Positions 21,609-31,181 of a stretch of DNA of 64,000 bases are shown here, piece after piece. Made by a program: the position numbers and the translations under genes. The notes beneath the pieces are model-generated. The model ran no database searches, had not been told where the DNA came from, and was given only the letters and a program-made list of their open reading frames with translations. Each line of letters opens with the position of its first letter. Within the stretch, counting starts at the first letter, position 1. Origin of the DNA: Alentia gelatinosa (Eukaryota; Annelida; Polychaeta; Phyllodocida; Polynoidae); assembly GCA_950022655.1 (NCBI GenBank), contig OX465590.1, positions 45,095,718 through 45,159,717 of the forward strand. The letters run 5' to 3'.

Positions 21609-22160
21609 AGGAACATGAATTTATTGTATCTAAAAGGATTTAGCACATTGATGCTCGATATATTGGTGTAATCTAGTTTGCATTCCCGTTTAGACCATGG
21701 AAAAAGTTTGCATCTTTTGATATAGTTTTACATCTAATTCAAAACCATCCTGGAAATAAATGAATTCGAGATTAATGCATTGATAGTGTTTTATGTGACA
21801 TTTTACGAATATGCTAAATGTGGCAAAACCGCAGACAAAGTTAACAAAGAGAATCCACGCTTCCGGGGTCCAACAATCAAACGACAGGACTGCTAAAAGG
21901 AGGTACAGCGTACGGCCATAGTGTTTGGGCGTTCTGCAAGAGCTAAAAAGGTCAGGCCTTTTAGGAGTGAAGTGTATGCTAGAAGAAGGTCAGCTCATGT
22001 CTGCTTCAGCCCCTGACCCTCATTAAAACGACAAGGCTCGTCTGTAGAGCGGGAGCGGTGCTTCAGTAAACTCAATATGAATCACAACATACAGTGCGAA
22101 GTGTCAACTACAAGGAGAATACGGCCACACAGATCAAAAACATGGTAATGTTGTATTTAT
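21609..22160. other. No gene seen
   Basis: Unique-looking sequence without ORFs over 60 aa. Nothing else is supported. Confidence 0.3.
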
Positions 22161-22165
22161 TACTC

Positions 22166-22560
22166 ACCTTTCGAGTAATTATTAGGAAAAATATCTTGTA
22201 AATTTGATGCAAGCGCCGTGCGGTGTTTATATGAATTAGTTCCTATAATGCCCGTCAGGTGGCCGAAAAAGCAGTATTCTCCTGGGGGATTCCGGAGGTC
22301 TGTATTCTACTCAGTAGCGATCTCTAACCCTTCGAATAATTATTAGGGAAAACAATATTGTAAATAATTAGAAATTCGACGCAAGCGCCGTGCATTGTTT
22401 ATATAAAATAGTTCCTGTAATGCCCGTCAGGTGGCTGAAAAGCCGTATTCTCGTAGGAGAATACGGCTTTCCGGAATCTACTCAGTAGCGATCTGTAGGT
22501 GCTATAGGCTTAGTATGAGGACTCCGTATTAGGAGGGTAATAAAAGCCATTGTTCCAATG
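22166..22560 (+). repeat. Two tandem copies of about 160 bp, plus one 74-bp-array unit
   Basis: Both copies have taattattagg, gcaagcgccgtgc, tgcccgtcaggtggc and tctactcagtagcgatct. Copy 2 has gained a perfect hairpin (agccgtattctc / gagaatacggct). 22,478-22,560 (tactcagtagcgatctgtagg, ctccgtattagg) is one unit of the array at 45,065-46,117. Confidence 0.7.
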
Positions 22561-22904
22561 ATAATATCTCTGGAATCACCTTTTTTTATTTACTTTCATT
22601 TTATCCTGTGTGATACATTGACACAGGACCGTGTTGGCTGTACCACTCGTAGTTAAGTGGAGGTAGGGGAAACATCTTTTACTATGAAATGGAAATTTCG
22701 TTGAAATGATTGTCCATAAGACAATTATCGTAGGAAATGACGATCAGAATTCCATTTAACTAAAGCTCCCTTAAGGAACCGCTGAGGGAAAATAACGAGC
22801 GATTGTAAACTCATGCAGCGGGCCAGCAACGGGCGATTGGCGGGCAAGTGGTTACGGAAGAACTGGACCTGAAACGCACTGGACCTGAAACGATATAGAA
22901 AATA

Positions 22905-23140
22905 AGTCTAGGTATGTATAAGTGTAGGGTTAAAGTTAGGGATGGAGTTAGAGTTAGGTTTAGACTTAGGGTAATGGATTAGGTTAGCGTTAGGCATATG
23001 GAAAGGGTTATGGATAGGCTTAGGGGTAGGGTTATGGATAAGGTTAGGGTTAAGATAAAAGATAGGGCTAGGGTTAGAATTATAGTTAAGGCTTAGGGGT
23101 AAGTTTATTGGTAGGCTTAGGGGAAGTGTTTTCTGTTTGT
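22905..23140 (+). repeat. Degenerate telomere-like GGGTTA tract
   Basis: Irregular units of 6-8 bp such as tagggttag, ttaggcttaggggtag and gataaggttagggtt, with no run of more than two perfect TTAGGG units. It reads as an old interstitial tract or a G-rich simple repeat, not a telomere. Confidence 0.7.
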
Positions 23141-23249
23141 TTTCTTCCCCAGAAAAGACCAAATTTAAAGTTGTGATAACATACTTACTGCTAAACTTAG
23201 AATTTATCCACAGTTGTGATAATTTGCTTGATTTTGGAGGATTTAAAAC

Positions 23250-23480
23250 AGGTCGAGTTCTTAAAACCAGTTGAGTTCTTAAAACCAGTTGAATTTGTTA
23301 ATTGTCGAGTTTGTTAATTGTCGAGTTTGGTACGGGTCAAGTTTGTTACGGATCAAGTTTGTTATGGGTCGAGTTCATTACTGGTCGAGTTCGTTACGGG
23401 TCGAGTTCTCCAGTAGCGGGCGGGCTAGTAGCGGGGCAGTAATGGGCCAGTAGCGGGCGATTAGCGGGCGAGTAGCCTGG
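23250..23480 (+). repeat. Degenerate ~17-bp tandem repeat
   Basis: gggtcgagttcgttac-type units shift into agtagcgggcgattagcgggc units. Earlier words of the same type (gcaacgggcgattggcgggc) occur at about 22,825, before the telomere-like tract. Confidence 0.65.
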
Positions 23481-23576
23481 TGTTTATTTAGAAATCTTAT
23501 CCCAAGCCCAGAATCCCGCTCCTTACTGACATAACCACATCCGTTACGTCCCAGCGTTATGTCCTGCGCCTTAAGG

Positions 23577-23925
23577 CCAAGTCTCCACTGTGCAACGCGG
23601 GGGGCTTGCGATCCGGTACCTCCAGTCTCAGACTGGAGATACCGGCTTGGCGTACCGCATGTACCTCGGATCGCAAGACATCATCGATTCTGTGTGTGGA
23701 CTACCCCCCTACACCCTACATGTTTGATATTTAAAAACGCTTGCGATCCGGGGTACATGCGGTACGCCCAGTCTGAGACTGGGGGTACTGGTACGCCCAG
23801 TCTCAGACTGGGGGGAAACTTGCTGTCTCCACTGTGCGTTTTGCCGCGTTGCGTTCCTGAAGGTACGCCCTGTCTCAGACTGGGCGCACCTATGTACCTT
23901 GGATCGCACAGTAGAGACAGGGCAT
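23577..23925. repeat. TIR element carrying the satellite core motif
   Basis: Ends gccaagtctccactgtgc and gcacagtagagacagggc are inverse. Inside are ttgcgatccggtac / gtacctcggatcgcaa and two copies of the cccagtctgagactggg core that defines the array at 4,258-7,165. It therefore links a single-copy TIR element with that satellite. Confidence 0.65.
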
Positions 23926-23929
23926 TACC

Positions 23930-24780
23930 TCCCATAAGCTACACCCCATCCCTGAATCTTACCTCCCATAAGCTACATCCCGCCCTGCACCTTACCTCCC
24001 ATAAGCTACATCCCCGCCCTGCGCCTTACCTCCCATAAGCTACACCCCCGCCCTGCGCCTTACCTCCAATAAGCTACATCCCTGCCCTGCACCTTACCTC
24101 CCATAAGCTACATCCCCGCCCTGCGCCTTAGCTCCAATAAGCTACATCTCCGCCCTGCGCCTTACCTCAAATAAGTTACACCCCCGCCCTGCGCCTTACC
24201 TCCCATAAGCTACACCCCCGCCCTGCGCCTTACCTCCAATAAGCTACATCCCCGCCCTGCACCTTACCTCCAACAAGCTACATCCCGCCCTGCGCCTTAC
24301 CTCAAATAACCTACATCCCGCCCTGCACCTTACCTCCAATAAGCTACACTCCCACCCTGCACCTTACCTCCAACAAACTACACTCCCAACCTGCACCCTA
24401 CCTCCAATAAGCTACACCCCCGCCCTGCACCTTACCTCGTATAAGCTATGTCCCTGCCCTGCACCTTACCTCTTATAAGCTACTTCTCCGCCCTGCACCA
24501 TACCTCCAATAAGCTACACCCCCCCTTGGCCTTACCTCCAATAGGCTACATCTCCGCCCGGCATCTTACCTCCAATAAGCTATATCCACACCCTGTGCCT
24601 TACTGACATAACCATATCTGTTACCTCCCTGCGGTACATCCTGAGTCTTACCTCCCATAAGCTATACCCCCACCCTGTGCCTTACCTCCCATAAGCGACA
24701 TCCCCGCCTTGCACCTTACCTCCAATAAGCTACATCCCCGCCCTGCACCTTACCTCCCATAAGCTACACCCCACCCTGCC
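23930..24780 (+). repeat. 35-bp minisatellite, about 23 copies
   Basis: Unit cgccctgcaccttacctccc followed by ataagctacatcccc. Copies vary mainly in cca/cca-aat before aagctac. ORFs over it are artefacts. Confidence 0.93.
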
Positions 24781-24889
24781 ACTCGCTAAGCCTGACCCAC
24801 AGCACGCTGGTCCCAATAGGCCCGCCGTAATAATACATTACGACACACAGTACACGCCGCTAACCAGCTCTCGGAATGGGATGCGACTG

Positions 24890-25203
24890 GTGCGCCACCT
24901 CTCGGGCGGTGTCGGTAACATGGAGTCGCCTCTCGGAGTTAGTTTCGTATTTGTGGTGGGTGTTTAGTTTCGTACCCGGAGCGGGCAGGACATGTCTTGC
25001 CCCATTCGCCGCTAGAGGGCAGGTTTACGAGGAGGGCAGGTGGTAGTTCAGCTGATGGCCGTGCGTTGCGCTCGTTAGCCCCGCAGGCAGGTACCCAGCC
25101 GACTGCGACGGACCGCGGGGGACAAGCGAAGCCATCTGATTGGGCGCAAGGAACGCCGGGAAGACGCTCCACTCTCCAAACACAAACTCCGCTGTGTCTG
25201 GCC
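24890..25203. promoter_or_regulatory. CpG-rich segment with a strong CTCF-like site
   Basis: CpG is much denser than in the flanks. ccgctagagggcag (25,009-25,022) fits 13 of 14 positions of the common animal CTCF core CCASYAGRKGGCRS. The segment precedes the ATG at 25,204, so it may be a promoter or 5' UTR. Site function is inference. Confidence 0.35.
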
Positions 25204-25374
25204 ATGTCTGGAGAAGTGAAGTTACGCCTGGAGCGAGGCCGGGAAAGTTGTGGATTTTTGAGTGGGGATCAATTTGTAATCTTAGAGTGCAGCGACATGA
25301 CCATCGGCGCGGTTGTGTCTAGGAAAAGAAAGAAAACACACGAAATAACCAAAAGCTTTACGTTATTTTGTTAA
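25204..25374 (+). CDS. Candidate first coding segment after the CpG-rich block
   Basis: The reading frame starts MSGEVKLRLERGRESCGFLS and continues GDQFVILECSDM..., 56 residues to a stop. An upstream in-frame ATG at 24,997 gives 125 residues, but that extension is low-complexity and CpG-driven. I do not recognise the protein and no strong splice donor is seen within it. Position beside the CpG-rich block is the main argument. Confidence 0.2.
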   Translation: MSGEVKLRLERGRESCGFLSGDQFVILECSDMTIGAVVSRKRKKTHEITKSFTLFC

Positions 25375-26324
25375 CGAAGTAAAGAAAAAAAAAGCTTTGG
25401 TCACAGCTATCGTCCTCGATAGATTTGGAGCGATATGAATGAGGCCACAGCCTGGTGAATATTGACTGAGAATGTGTACTTATCACAGCATGAATATTTC
25501 AGTTTACACATGTTTACATTTCGCGTATACAAGTCTCCTAAGGTGTAGATAATTTGGTCCTATTTGCCATCATATATACGCCTGATTTGTACGTATCCCA
25601 TGCTAGGCCGGTTTGAGCTATGTTTATGCATATTTTCTCCACTGTTCAATCATTCCCATCTCTGCAACTAGAGGACACCACTGTTGTATTTTTTGTTCAA
25701 TTTTTATAAGTCATCAAAGTATGTGCTATGTGAAAAATCCAATGCTATATTATCTATTTTCATTGTAAAATCTCTTTGAAACCCTATTGATCATCTTTGA
25801 ATTAATTACATATAATAAACCCAGAATTCTTTAGTTATTTTTACCACTTTTTAATATATTATACTTTTAAAACACTGTTGTTCACTGTGGTTCAGGATAT
25901 GTCTCTTTATGAGGATTTAGAAGACTGTGCTTATAGACTAATATCACTACAACCTCTACCACCACAACCTTTACCGACAATTTAGACCAGACGAGTGGTC
26001 AAAAGATTGAAGGCAGGGGCTGGAGAGACCGGTAAGGGGGGTGGGTAAACCATTTGTTTTATCCGTACACATATACACCAAACGTATATAGAATGGATAC
26101 CACCCGCATATACATGTCACACAGAAAATATTTCTCTTCATATTTGCTTTGTGGCAAATACAGCCATTACGCTAACTTATACAAGGGAAAACACATTCTT
26201 ATGCCATATATATACGCTGGCACGCAATATAGGCGTATATAGATATAAACATCCCAATATAAATTGTATATGTGTATTTACGCTGTAGTGTATAGATGAA
26301 ACATATTAAATTCTCATACAGTGT
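25375..26324. other. AT-rich spacer, no gene seen
   Basis: A weak, diverged copy of the 1.39-kb block lies at 25,415-25,480 (gagcgatatgaatgaggccac). 26,050-26,330 has several gcgtatata words resembling the inside of the element at 53,305-53,699. Nothing else is supported. Confidence 0.35.
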
Positions 26325-27375
26325 ATAGACGTGTAGGTGTGGTGAGGTTTTAGTCTGTGTGTAACTATATATATAGATGTGTAGGTGTGGTGAGGTTTTA
26401 GTGTGTGTGTAACTATAGATGTGTAAGTGTGGTGAGGTTTTAGTCTGTGTGTAACTATAGATGTGTAGGTGTGGTGAGGTTTTAGTCTGTGTGTTATTAT
26501 AGATGTGTAGGTGTGGTGAGGTCTTAGTGTGTGTGTAACTATATATAGATGTGTAGGTGTGGTGAAGTTTTAGTGTGTGTGTAACTATAGATGTGTAAGT
26601 GTGGTGAGGTTTTAGTCTGTGTGTATCTATAGAGGTGTAGGTGTGGTGAGGTTTTAGTCTGTGTGTAACTATAGATGTGTAAGTGTGGTGAGGTTTTAGT
26701 CTGTGTGTAACTATAGAGGTGAAGGTGTGGTGAGGTTTTAGTCTGTGTGTAGCTATAGATGTGTAGGTGTGTTGAGGTTTTAGTCTGTGTGTAACTATAT
26801 ATAGATGTGTAGGTGTGGTGAGGTTTTAGTCTGTGTGTAACTATATATAGATGTGTAGGTGTGGTGAGGTTTTAGTCTGTGTGTAACTATATATAGATGT
26901 GTAGGTGTGGTGAGGTTTTAGTCTGTGTGTAACTATATATAGATGTGTAGGTGTGGTGAGGTTTTAGTCTGTGTGTAACTATAGATGTGAAGGTGTGGTG
27001 AGGTTTTAGTCTGTGTGTAACTATAGATGTGTAGGTGTGGTGAGGTTTTAGTCTGTGTGTAACTATAGAGGTGAAGGTGTGGTGAGGTTTTAGTCTGTGT
27101 GTATCTATAGATGTGTAGGTGTGGTGAGGTTTTAGTCTGTGTGTAACTATAGACGTGTAGCTGTGTTGAGGTTTTAGTCTGTGTGTAACTATATGTAGAT
27201 GTGTAGGTGTGGTGAGGTTTTAGTGTGTATGTAACTATATATAGACGTGTAGGTGTGGTGAGGTTTTAGTCTGTTTGTATCTATAGATGTGTAGGTGTGG
27301 TGAGGTTTTAGTCTCGGTGTAACTATAGAGGTGTAGGTGTGGTGAGGTTTTAGTCTGTGTGTAACTATAGCTGTG
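26325..27375 (+). repeat. 42-46-bp minisatellite, about 24 copies
   Basis: Unit agatgtgtaggtgtggtgag then gttttagtctgtgtgtaact and at, with optional extra atat giving 46 bp. ORF 27,235-27,462 on the minus strand is periodic and not a gene. Confidence 0.95.
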
Positions 27376-27385
27376 TTGATGGGTG

Positions 27386-27464
27386 ATGACTGAGTGTGGA
27401 CTTATAGACGATTTACAGGGCCGGGGTTTAAGGATACGTCTTGCTGCCTGCTCATATATCACAG
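27386..27464 (+). other. Weak exon candidate with a good splice donor
   Basis: ATG at 27,386 opens 26 codons (MTECGLIDDLQGRGLRIRLA...) to acaggtaaga, a near-consensus donor (GT at 27,465-27,466). It directly follows the minisatellite. No homology recognised. Confidence 0.15.
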
Positions 27465-27889
27465 GTAAGACGTATCACATGTTGCCGACTGATGTTTACA
27501 GTCTCCCCTCCCCCGCCGCCTCCCGATACGGTCCTCACCTGACACTCCAAGACTTCACTGCGAAGTTTTAGAGGACGATATTTAGTTATCAATATAAGTA
27601 TGAAGGTGAGAAGAGATCCACATAAACAGACTTATATGAATAATAGATGGAATTGCTTCATATCGGCAGGAATCTCTCCTGTGATAAAATGCAGGAGAGA
27701 CCAAAGGCTTTCAAAATATCTTCATATACAATTCAAGTAAATCATTAAGCTGAGAATACATAAGTTTATAGTTCATTTTGATTGTTCTCTTATAGGCATA
27801 AAAACATTTGATCAAAACCTCTGTACGTCTTTCTGGATCTCACACAATATTCATATGCAACTGTATTTATCACCTACTGGCGACTATTT

Positions 27890-28400
27890 CAAGTGGGCTT
27901 GAATTAGTCGTCTACAAGGGCGGCGATTCTGTGAAAGGTTAGTCGTCAGCATAAACGCTCGACTATATTCTAAGGTTGACAAATTTTATGGTGGATATTG
28001 CAACCACCTGCAGGCTATTGATTAGACGATCCACAGTCGTCGCATTTTTATTCGTCCCGTGTAAACGCCGGGTTAGGGCACCACCTGACGACTATTGTCT
28101 AGATAATCTACAGTCGTCGCATTTTTATTCGTCCCGTGTAAACGCCGGGTTAGAGCACCACCTGACGACTATTGGCTAGACGATCTACAGTCATCACATA
28201 TTTAGTCGTCCAGTGTAAAAGCTGGGTTAGGGCACCACCTGATGACTATCGGCTAGACGATCTACTTGTAATCGTTACGTTTTTAGTCGTCTAGTGTAAA
28301 CGCCGGGTAAGGGCACCATCTGACGACTATCGGCTAGACGATCTACAGTCGTCACATTTTTAGTCATCTAATGTAAAAGCCGCGTCAGGTAAAAGCTGGG
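27890..28400 (-). repeat. ~77-bp tandem array, inverse of the 46-48 kb family
   Basis: Units contain gtgtaaacgccgggttaggg, caccacctgacgactat and ctagacgatctacagtcgtc, about five copies. The leading part (gcgactatttcaagtggg, ttagtcgtctacaagggcgg) is the inverse of 46,790-46,950. Both regions are copies of one element. Confidence 0.8.
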
Positions 28401-28780
28401 TCGGGCAAACCCCCACCTACGCCGATGGTCTTGGACATACTTCCCGATGGCTATGATTTGAAATGCCTATTGGGAGGTCCCAGAGTCGTAGACCTCTGTT
28501 GTCATCCAATCTGTGAATCATACTCGATGACCACAATATATTCCCAATAGGCTACAATACCCTATGACAGGCTACGAGAAATCCAACATGTTGGATTTTA
28601 TCAGGACCTCTACGATTGGCGTTTTCAAATGCAGCCTATCGTGAGGTGTTGTAGACGGAATCGCAGAAACCTGTTCCACTGCCATGATTTTTGCTGACAT
28701 TATGATAGAATTGGTATGGTGTTGGAGAGTCAATCTTAAGGCCTATCGGGACCAGAATCGGCGTTGGTGGGTGCAGGGCT
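28400..28780. repeat. Diverged MITE of the CCCCCACCTAC family
   Basis: Left aacccccacctacgccgatg; the interior (tctacgattggcg, atccaacatgttggat, ttgtagacggaatcgcagaa) is shared with 19,934-20,355; the right end ggtgggtgcagggct precedes TTA. It abuts the next MITE at 28,785. Confidence 0.6.
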
Positions 28781-28784
28781 TTAA

Positions 28785-29200
28785 GGGGGCGTCCTCCAAC
28801 CACTACAAGGCTGCGACACGCGCCAACAAGAAAGTTCCAATCGGTGCCTTGTCGCAGCCTTGTCGTGAGGAGGGGAGCTGTCATGAGCACTTGTCACAGC
28901 CTGTCGGGAAGTGCACGCTCCACCTAAATATTCTATCGTAGACCTCTGCGACAACCTTCCGACACGCCACGACACGCCACGACAAGGCTCCAAAATCGAA
29001 CATGTTCGATTTTGTCGTAACCTTGATGTGGTTACGACTGGTGGACCCTAGTTCCCAACAAGAGGCTACGACAAGGCCACGAGAGGCTGCGACATGAAGC
29101 TTGTCGGGGGCCTGTCGACATGCCTTCCAATTGTAGACCTGTTGTGGACCTTGTCGGTAGCCCATTGTCGTAGCCTTGTCGTGGATGGTGGACGCCCCCC
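28785..29200. repeat. MITE with GGGGGCGTCC termini
   Basis: Left gggggcgtcctccaaccact, right ggatggtggacgccccc. The interior is built of gtcgcagccttgtcgtg / aaggctgcgacacgc words that are inverse to each other. ORFs of 66-94 aa on the minus strand run through these palindromes and are artefacts. No second copy in this window. Confidence 0.65.
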
Positions 29201-29552
29201 TCTACGCTTTCTGTAGCTGCCCATGTTAACATACAACTATTCTCCGCTAGTCTCTGTTTGATATAGACCTACTTGATGTTCCTCTCTGAACTACAGCTGT
29301 TGACTATACACCATGGAGAAAATTAGTTTTCTAATCAAGGAGCAGGGATACCAGATGCACCTGTGGCATTAAGTCAGACCACCTGCAGACAATAAGCACG
29401 CTTTATGTCCCGGTCTCAGCCTTTTAATGGCGCCCAGCCCACATACGTGAGTGATAATAGATGGATCTTTGTTGTTCACTGTATTCTAGTGCTGCCTACT
29501 GTGTTGGTGAATTAACTGAATTAAAAATAGTCGGGATTTCTGAATTCATATA

Positions 29553-29791
29553 CAGTAGAACCCCGCATAAGCGGACACCCTCCGTTCCGGGCCAAAGCGT
29601 CCGCTTATGCGGGGTGTCCGCTTATGCGGGGTGACCGCTTACACGGGGTTAAAATAAACATCTAATATAGGGAACTGTTCGCTTACACGGGGTCAAAATA
29701 AACATTAATATAGGGAACCGTTCGGACCAAAGGTGTCCTCTAATGTGGGGTGTCTGCTTACACGGGGTGTCGGTTAGGTGGGGTTCTACTG
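29553..29791. mobile_element. Tigger/pogo-like MITE, 239 bp, TA duplication
   Basis: Left cagtagaaccccgcataagc, right taggtggggttctactg, flanked by TA at 29,551-29,552 and 29,792-29,793. The interior repeats gtccgcttatgcggggt words. CAGTAGAACCCC ends with a TA duplication are typical of pogo/Tigger (Tc1/mariner) elements. The paralogous empty site (catatatctcaaaggctg) is at 36,741-36,760. Confidence 0.8.
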
Positions 29792-29849
29792 TATCACAAA
29801 GGCTGCATTTTTTTTCATCTTCTCTCATTGGTCTATTTTATTGAATACT

Positions 29850-30140
29850 AAGGAAGAAACTAACAAGTTTTGGTCAAAGTCGTCGTTCTCCACGAGTTTG
29901 ATGCGGAGTGATATGAACAAGGTGACAGCTGAGTGAATATCATGTAGCATTCAAACGAGTTGGAGAATGACTTCTTTGACCAAGAGTTGCTTCCTGTATT
30001 TATCTCACCCCTGTATAGACTAAAAGAATGTACATGAATGTACGATACATAGGACATAGATCATGGAGAACAGACTGCAATACTCGTAGGGGCATGGATA
30101 ACGACTTCCCAATGTTAAGCCTATGGGTCAAAAATACCAG
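29850..30140. repeat. Second copy of the 1.39-kb block
   Basis: aagaaactaacaagttttgg, gttctccacgagtttgatgc, actgcaatactcgtaggggc, aatgttaagcctatgggtc. Its centre is a hairpin (gttctccacgagtttgatgc against cattcaaacgagttggagaa). Confidence 0.65.
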
Positions 30141-30489
30141 GGACGAGGTAAATTTTGCGACTCATATTTTACAACATATATATCACAAAGGCTGCCTTGT
30201 GTATATTTATGCCTTGTTATAAAGAAAAATAGCTAAATTCAGCTACGAAAAGTGTTTAATGTAGGTACATAATGTGAACCAAATATCCACATATGAATTT
30301 AACATTAAGACGAGTTGATGATGATTTCACTGTATGTTCACTGTATTCCACTCTTCTAGCAGAGATCCTGCATTCAACTTCCTGGGGCCGCTTATATCTC
30401 TGCACCAACCTGCCTTTGTGGGCCTAAATCTGGCCCATTCGCCAGTCTTAAGATATTATTATTTCTGAACAATTTAATAAATCATTTGT

Positions 30490-30690
30490 ATTTATTTTAC
30501 TGTGACAAAAGTACATACATGGATTTAAGAACAATATTTTAGTTTGTCTTAAAATCCCGCTTAATATATAGGACTATTGGGTAATCTTTCATGTTTATTG
30601 TACTGTGACAAAAGTACAAACATGGATTTAACAAAGGAAATTTTGTTTGTGTCTTGAAATCCTGCTTGATATCTAGGACTATTTCTGGGT
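30490..30690 (+). repeat. Two tandem copies of about 102 bp
   Basis: actgtgacaaaagtacatac ... tcttaaaatcccgcttaata ... taggactattgggta and actgtgacaaaagtacaaac ... tcttgaaatcctgcttgata ... taggactatttctgggta. About 85% similar by eye. Confidence 0.75.
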
Positions 30691-30881
30691 AGTAGACACC
30701 ATAGGTGACAGGGTTTTGACAGTGTTTGTAAACAAAGTCAACATCTGCTCTTTTGAGGATTTATTGGCTTCAACCTTGGCTGCCCAGCATCCTGGTGTAC
30801 GACTGAAGAACAAACAGCTTGGCAGTTTGAGGCAGAGGAGGTGTAAAGCGCAGCGCCCCCTATCGTTTTGGCATGGTCTCA

Positions 30882-31085
30882 AATGGTAAACCCATGGGCA
30901 TGGCTCAGGGGTAATCATTGCCTCCCCGGTGTCCCCCTCTACCGCGCCTCACGGGCGCCCCTCCTGCCCCCTCGCGGCACTCACCCACACCACGAGGTCA
31001 CGTGGTACAGCCCGGTCCAGGCCCCGGCCTCACTTCTTCTCCACCCGCTCTGCAGTACGCACATACTACAAGCACTAATTTCGTC
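30882..31085 (+). repeat. Split direct repeat A1 (204 bp)
   Basis: Matches A2 (35,609-35,812) at 202 of 204 positions by my alignment. Both differences are CG versus TG or CA, as expected from decay of methylated CpG. It begins with the AATG shared with the target site and holds a pyrimidine tract ending ctctgcag at about 31,054. It probably contains the promoter and 5' UTR (inference). Confidence 0.93.
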
Positions 31086-31181
31086 TTCTTGGCCACGTGC
31101 TCGCAGCCTATTACTCCACGAGTATAGGCCAGCACACCATACTACGATAAAGTGCGATAGAACGATAGAGGAGAGTGTACC

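Larger units (their letters stand above)
29290..30310 (+). repeat. Dispersed repeat R, host of two later insertions
   Basis: ctgtattctagtgc, ttaaaaatagtcgggatt, cacaaaggctgcatt, aaaagtgttt and atatccacatatgaatttaa occur in this order here and at 36,660-37,085. This copy has gained the element at 29,553-29,791 and the block at 29,850-30,140, while the 36.7-kb copy has neither. Confidence 0.65.

Noticed and set aside
22905..23140. True chromosome end
   Set aside because: Units are degenerate and non-telomeric sequence continues on both sides.
28636..29232. Overlapping ORFs in both strands at 28.6-29.2 kb
   Set aside because: They read through inverted-repeat words of two MITEs; no domain.
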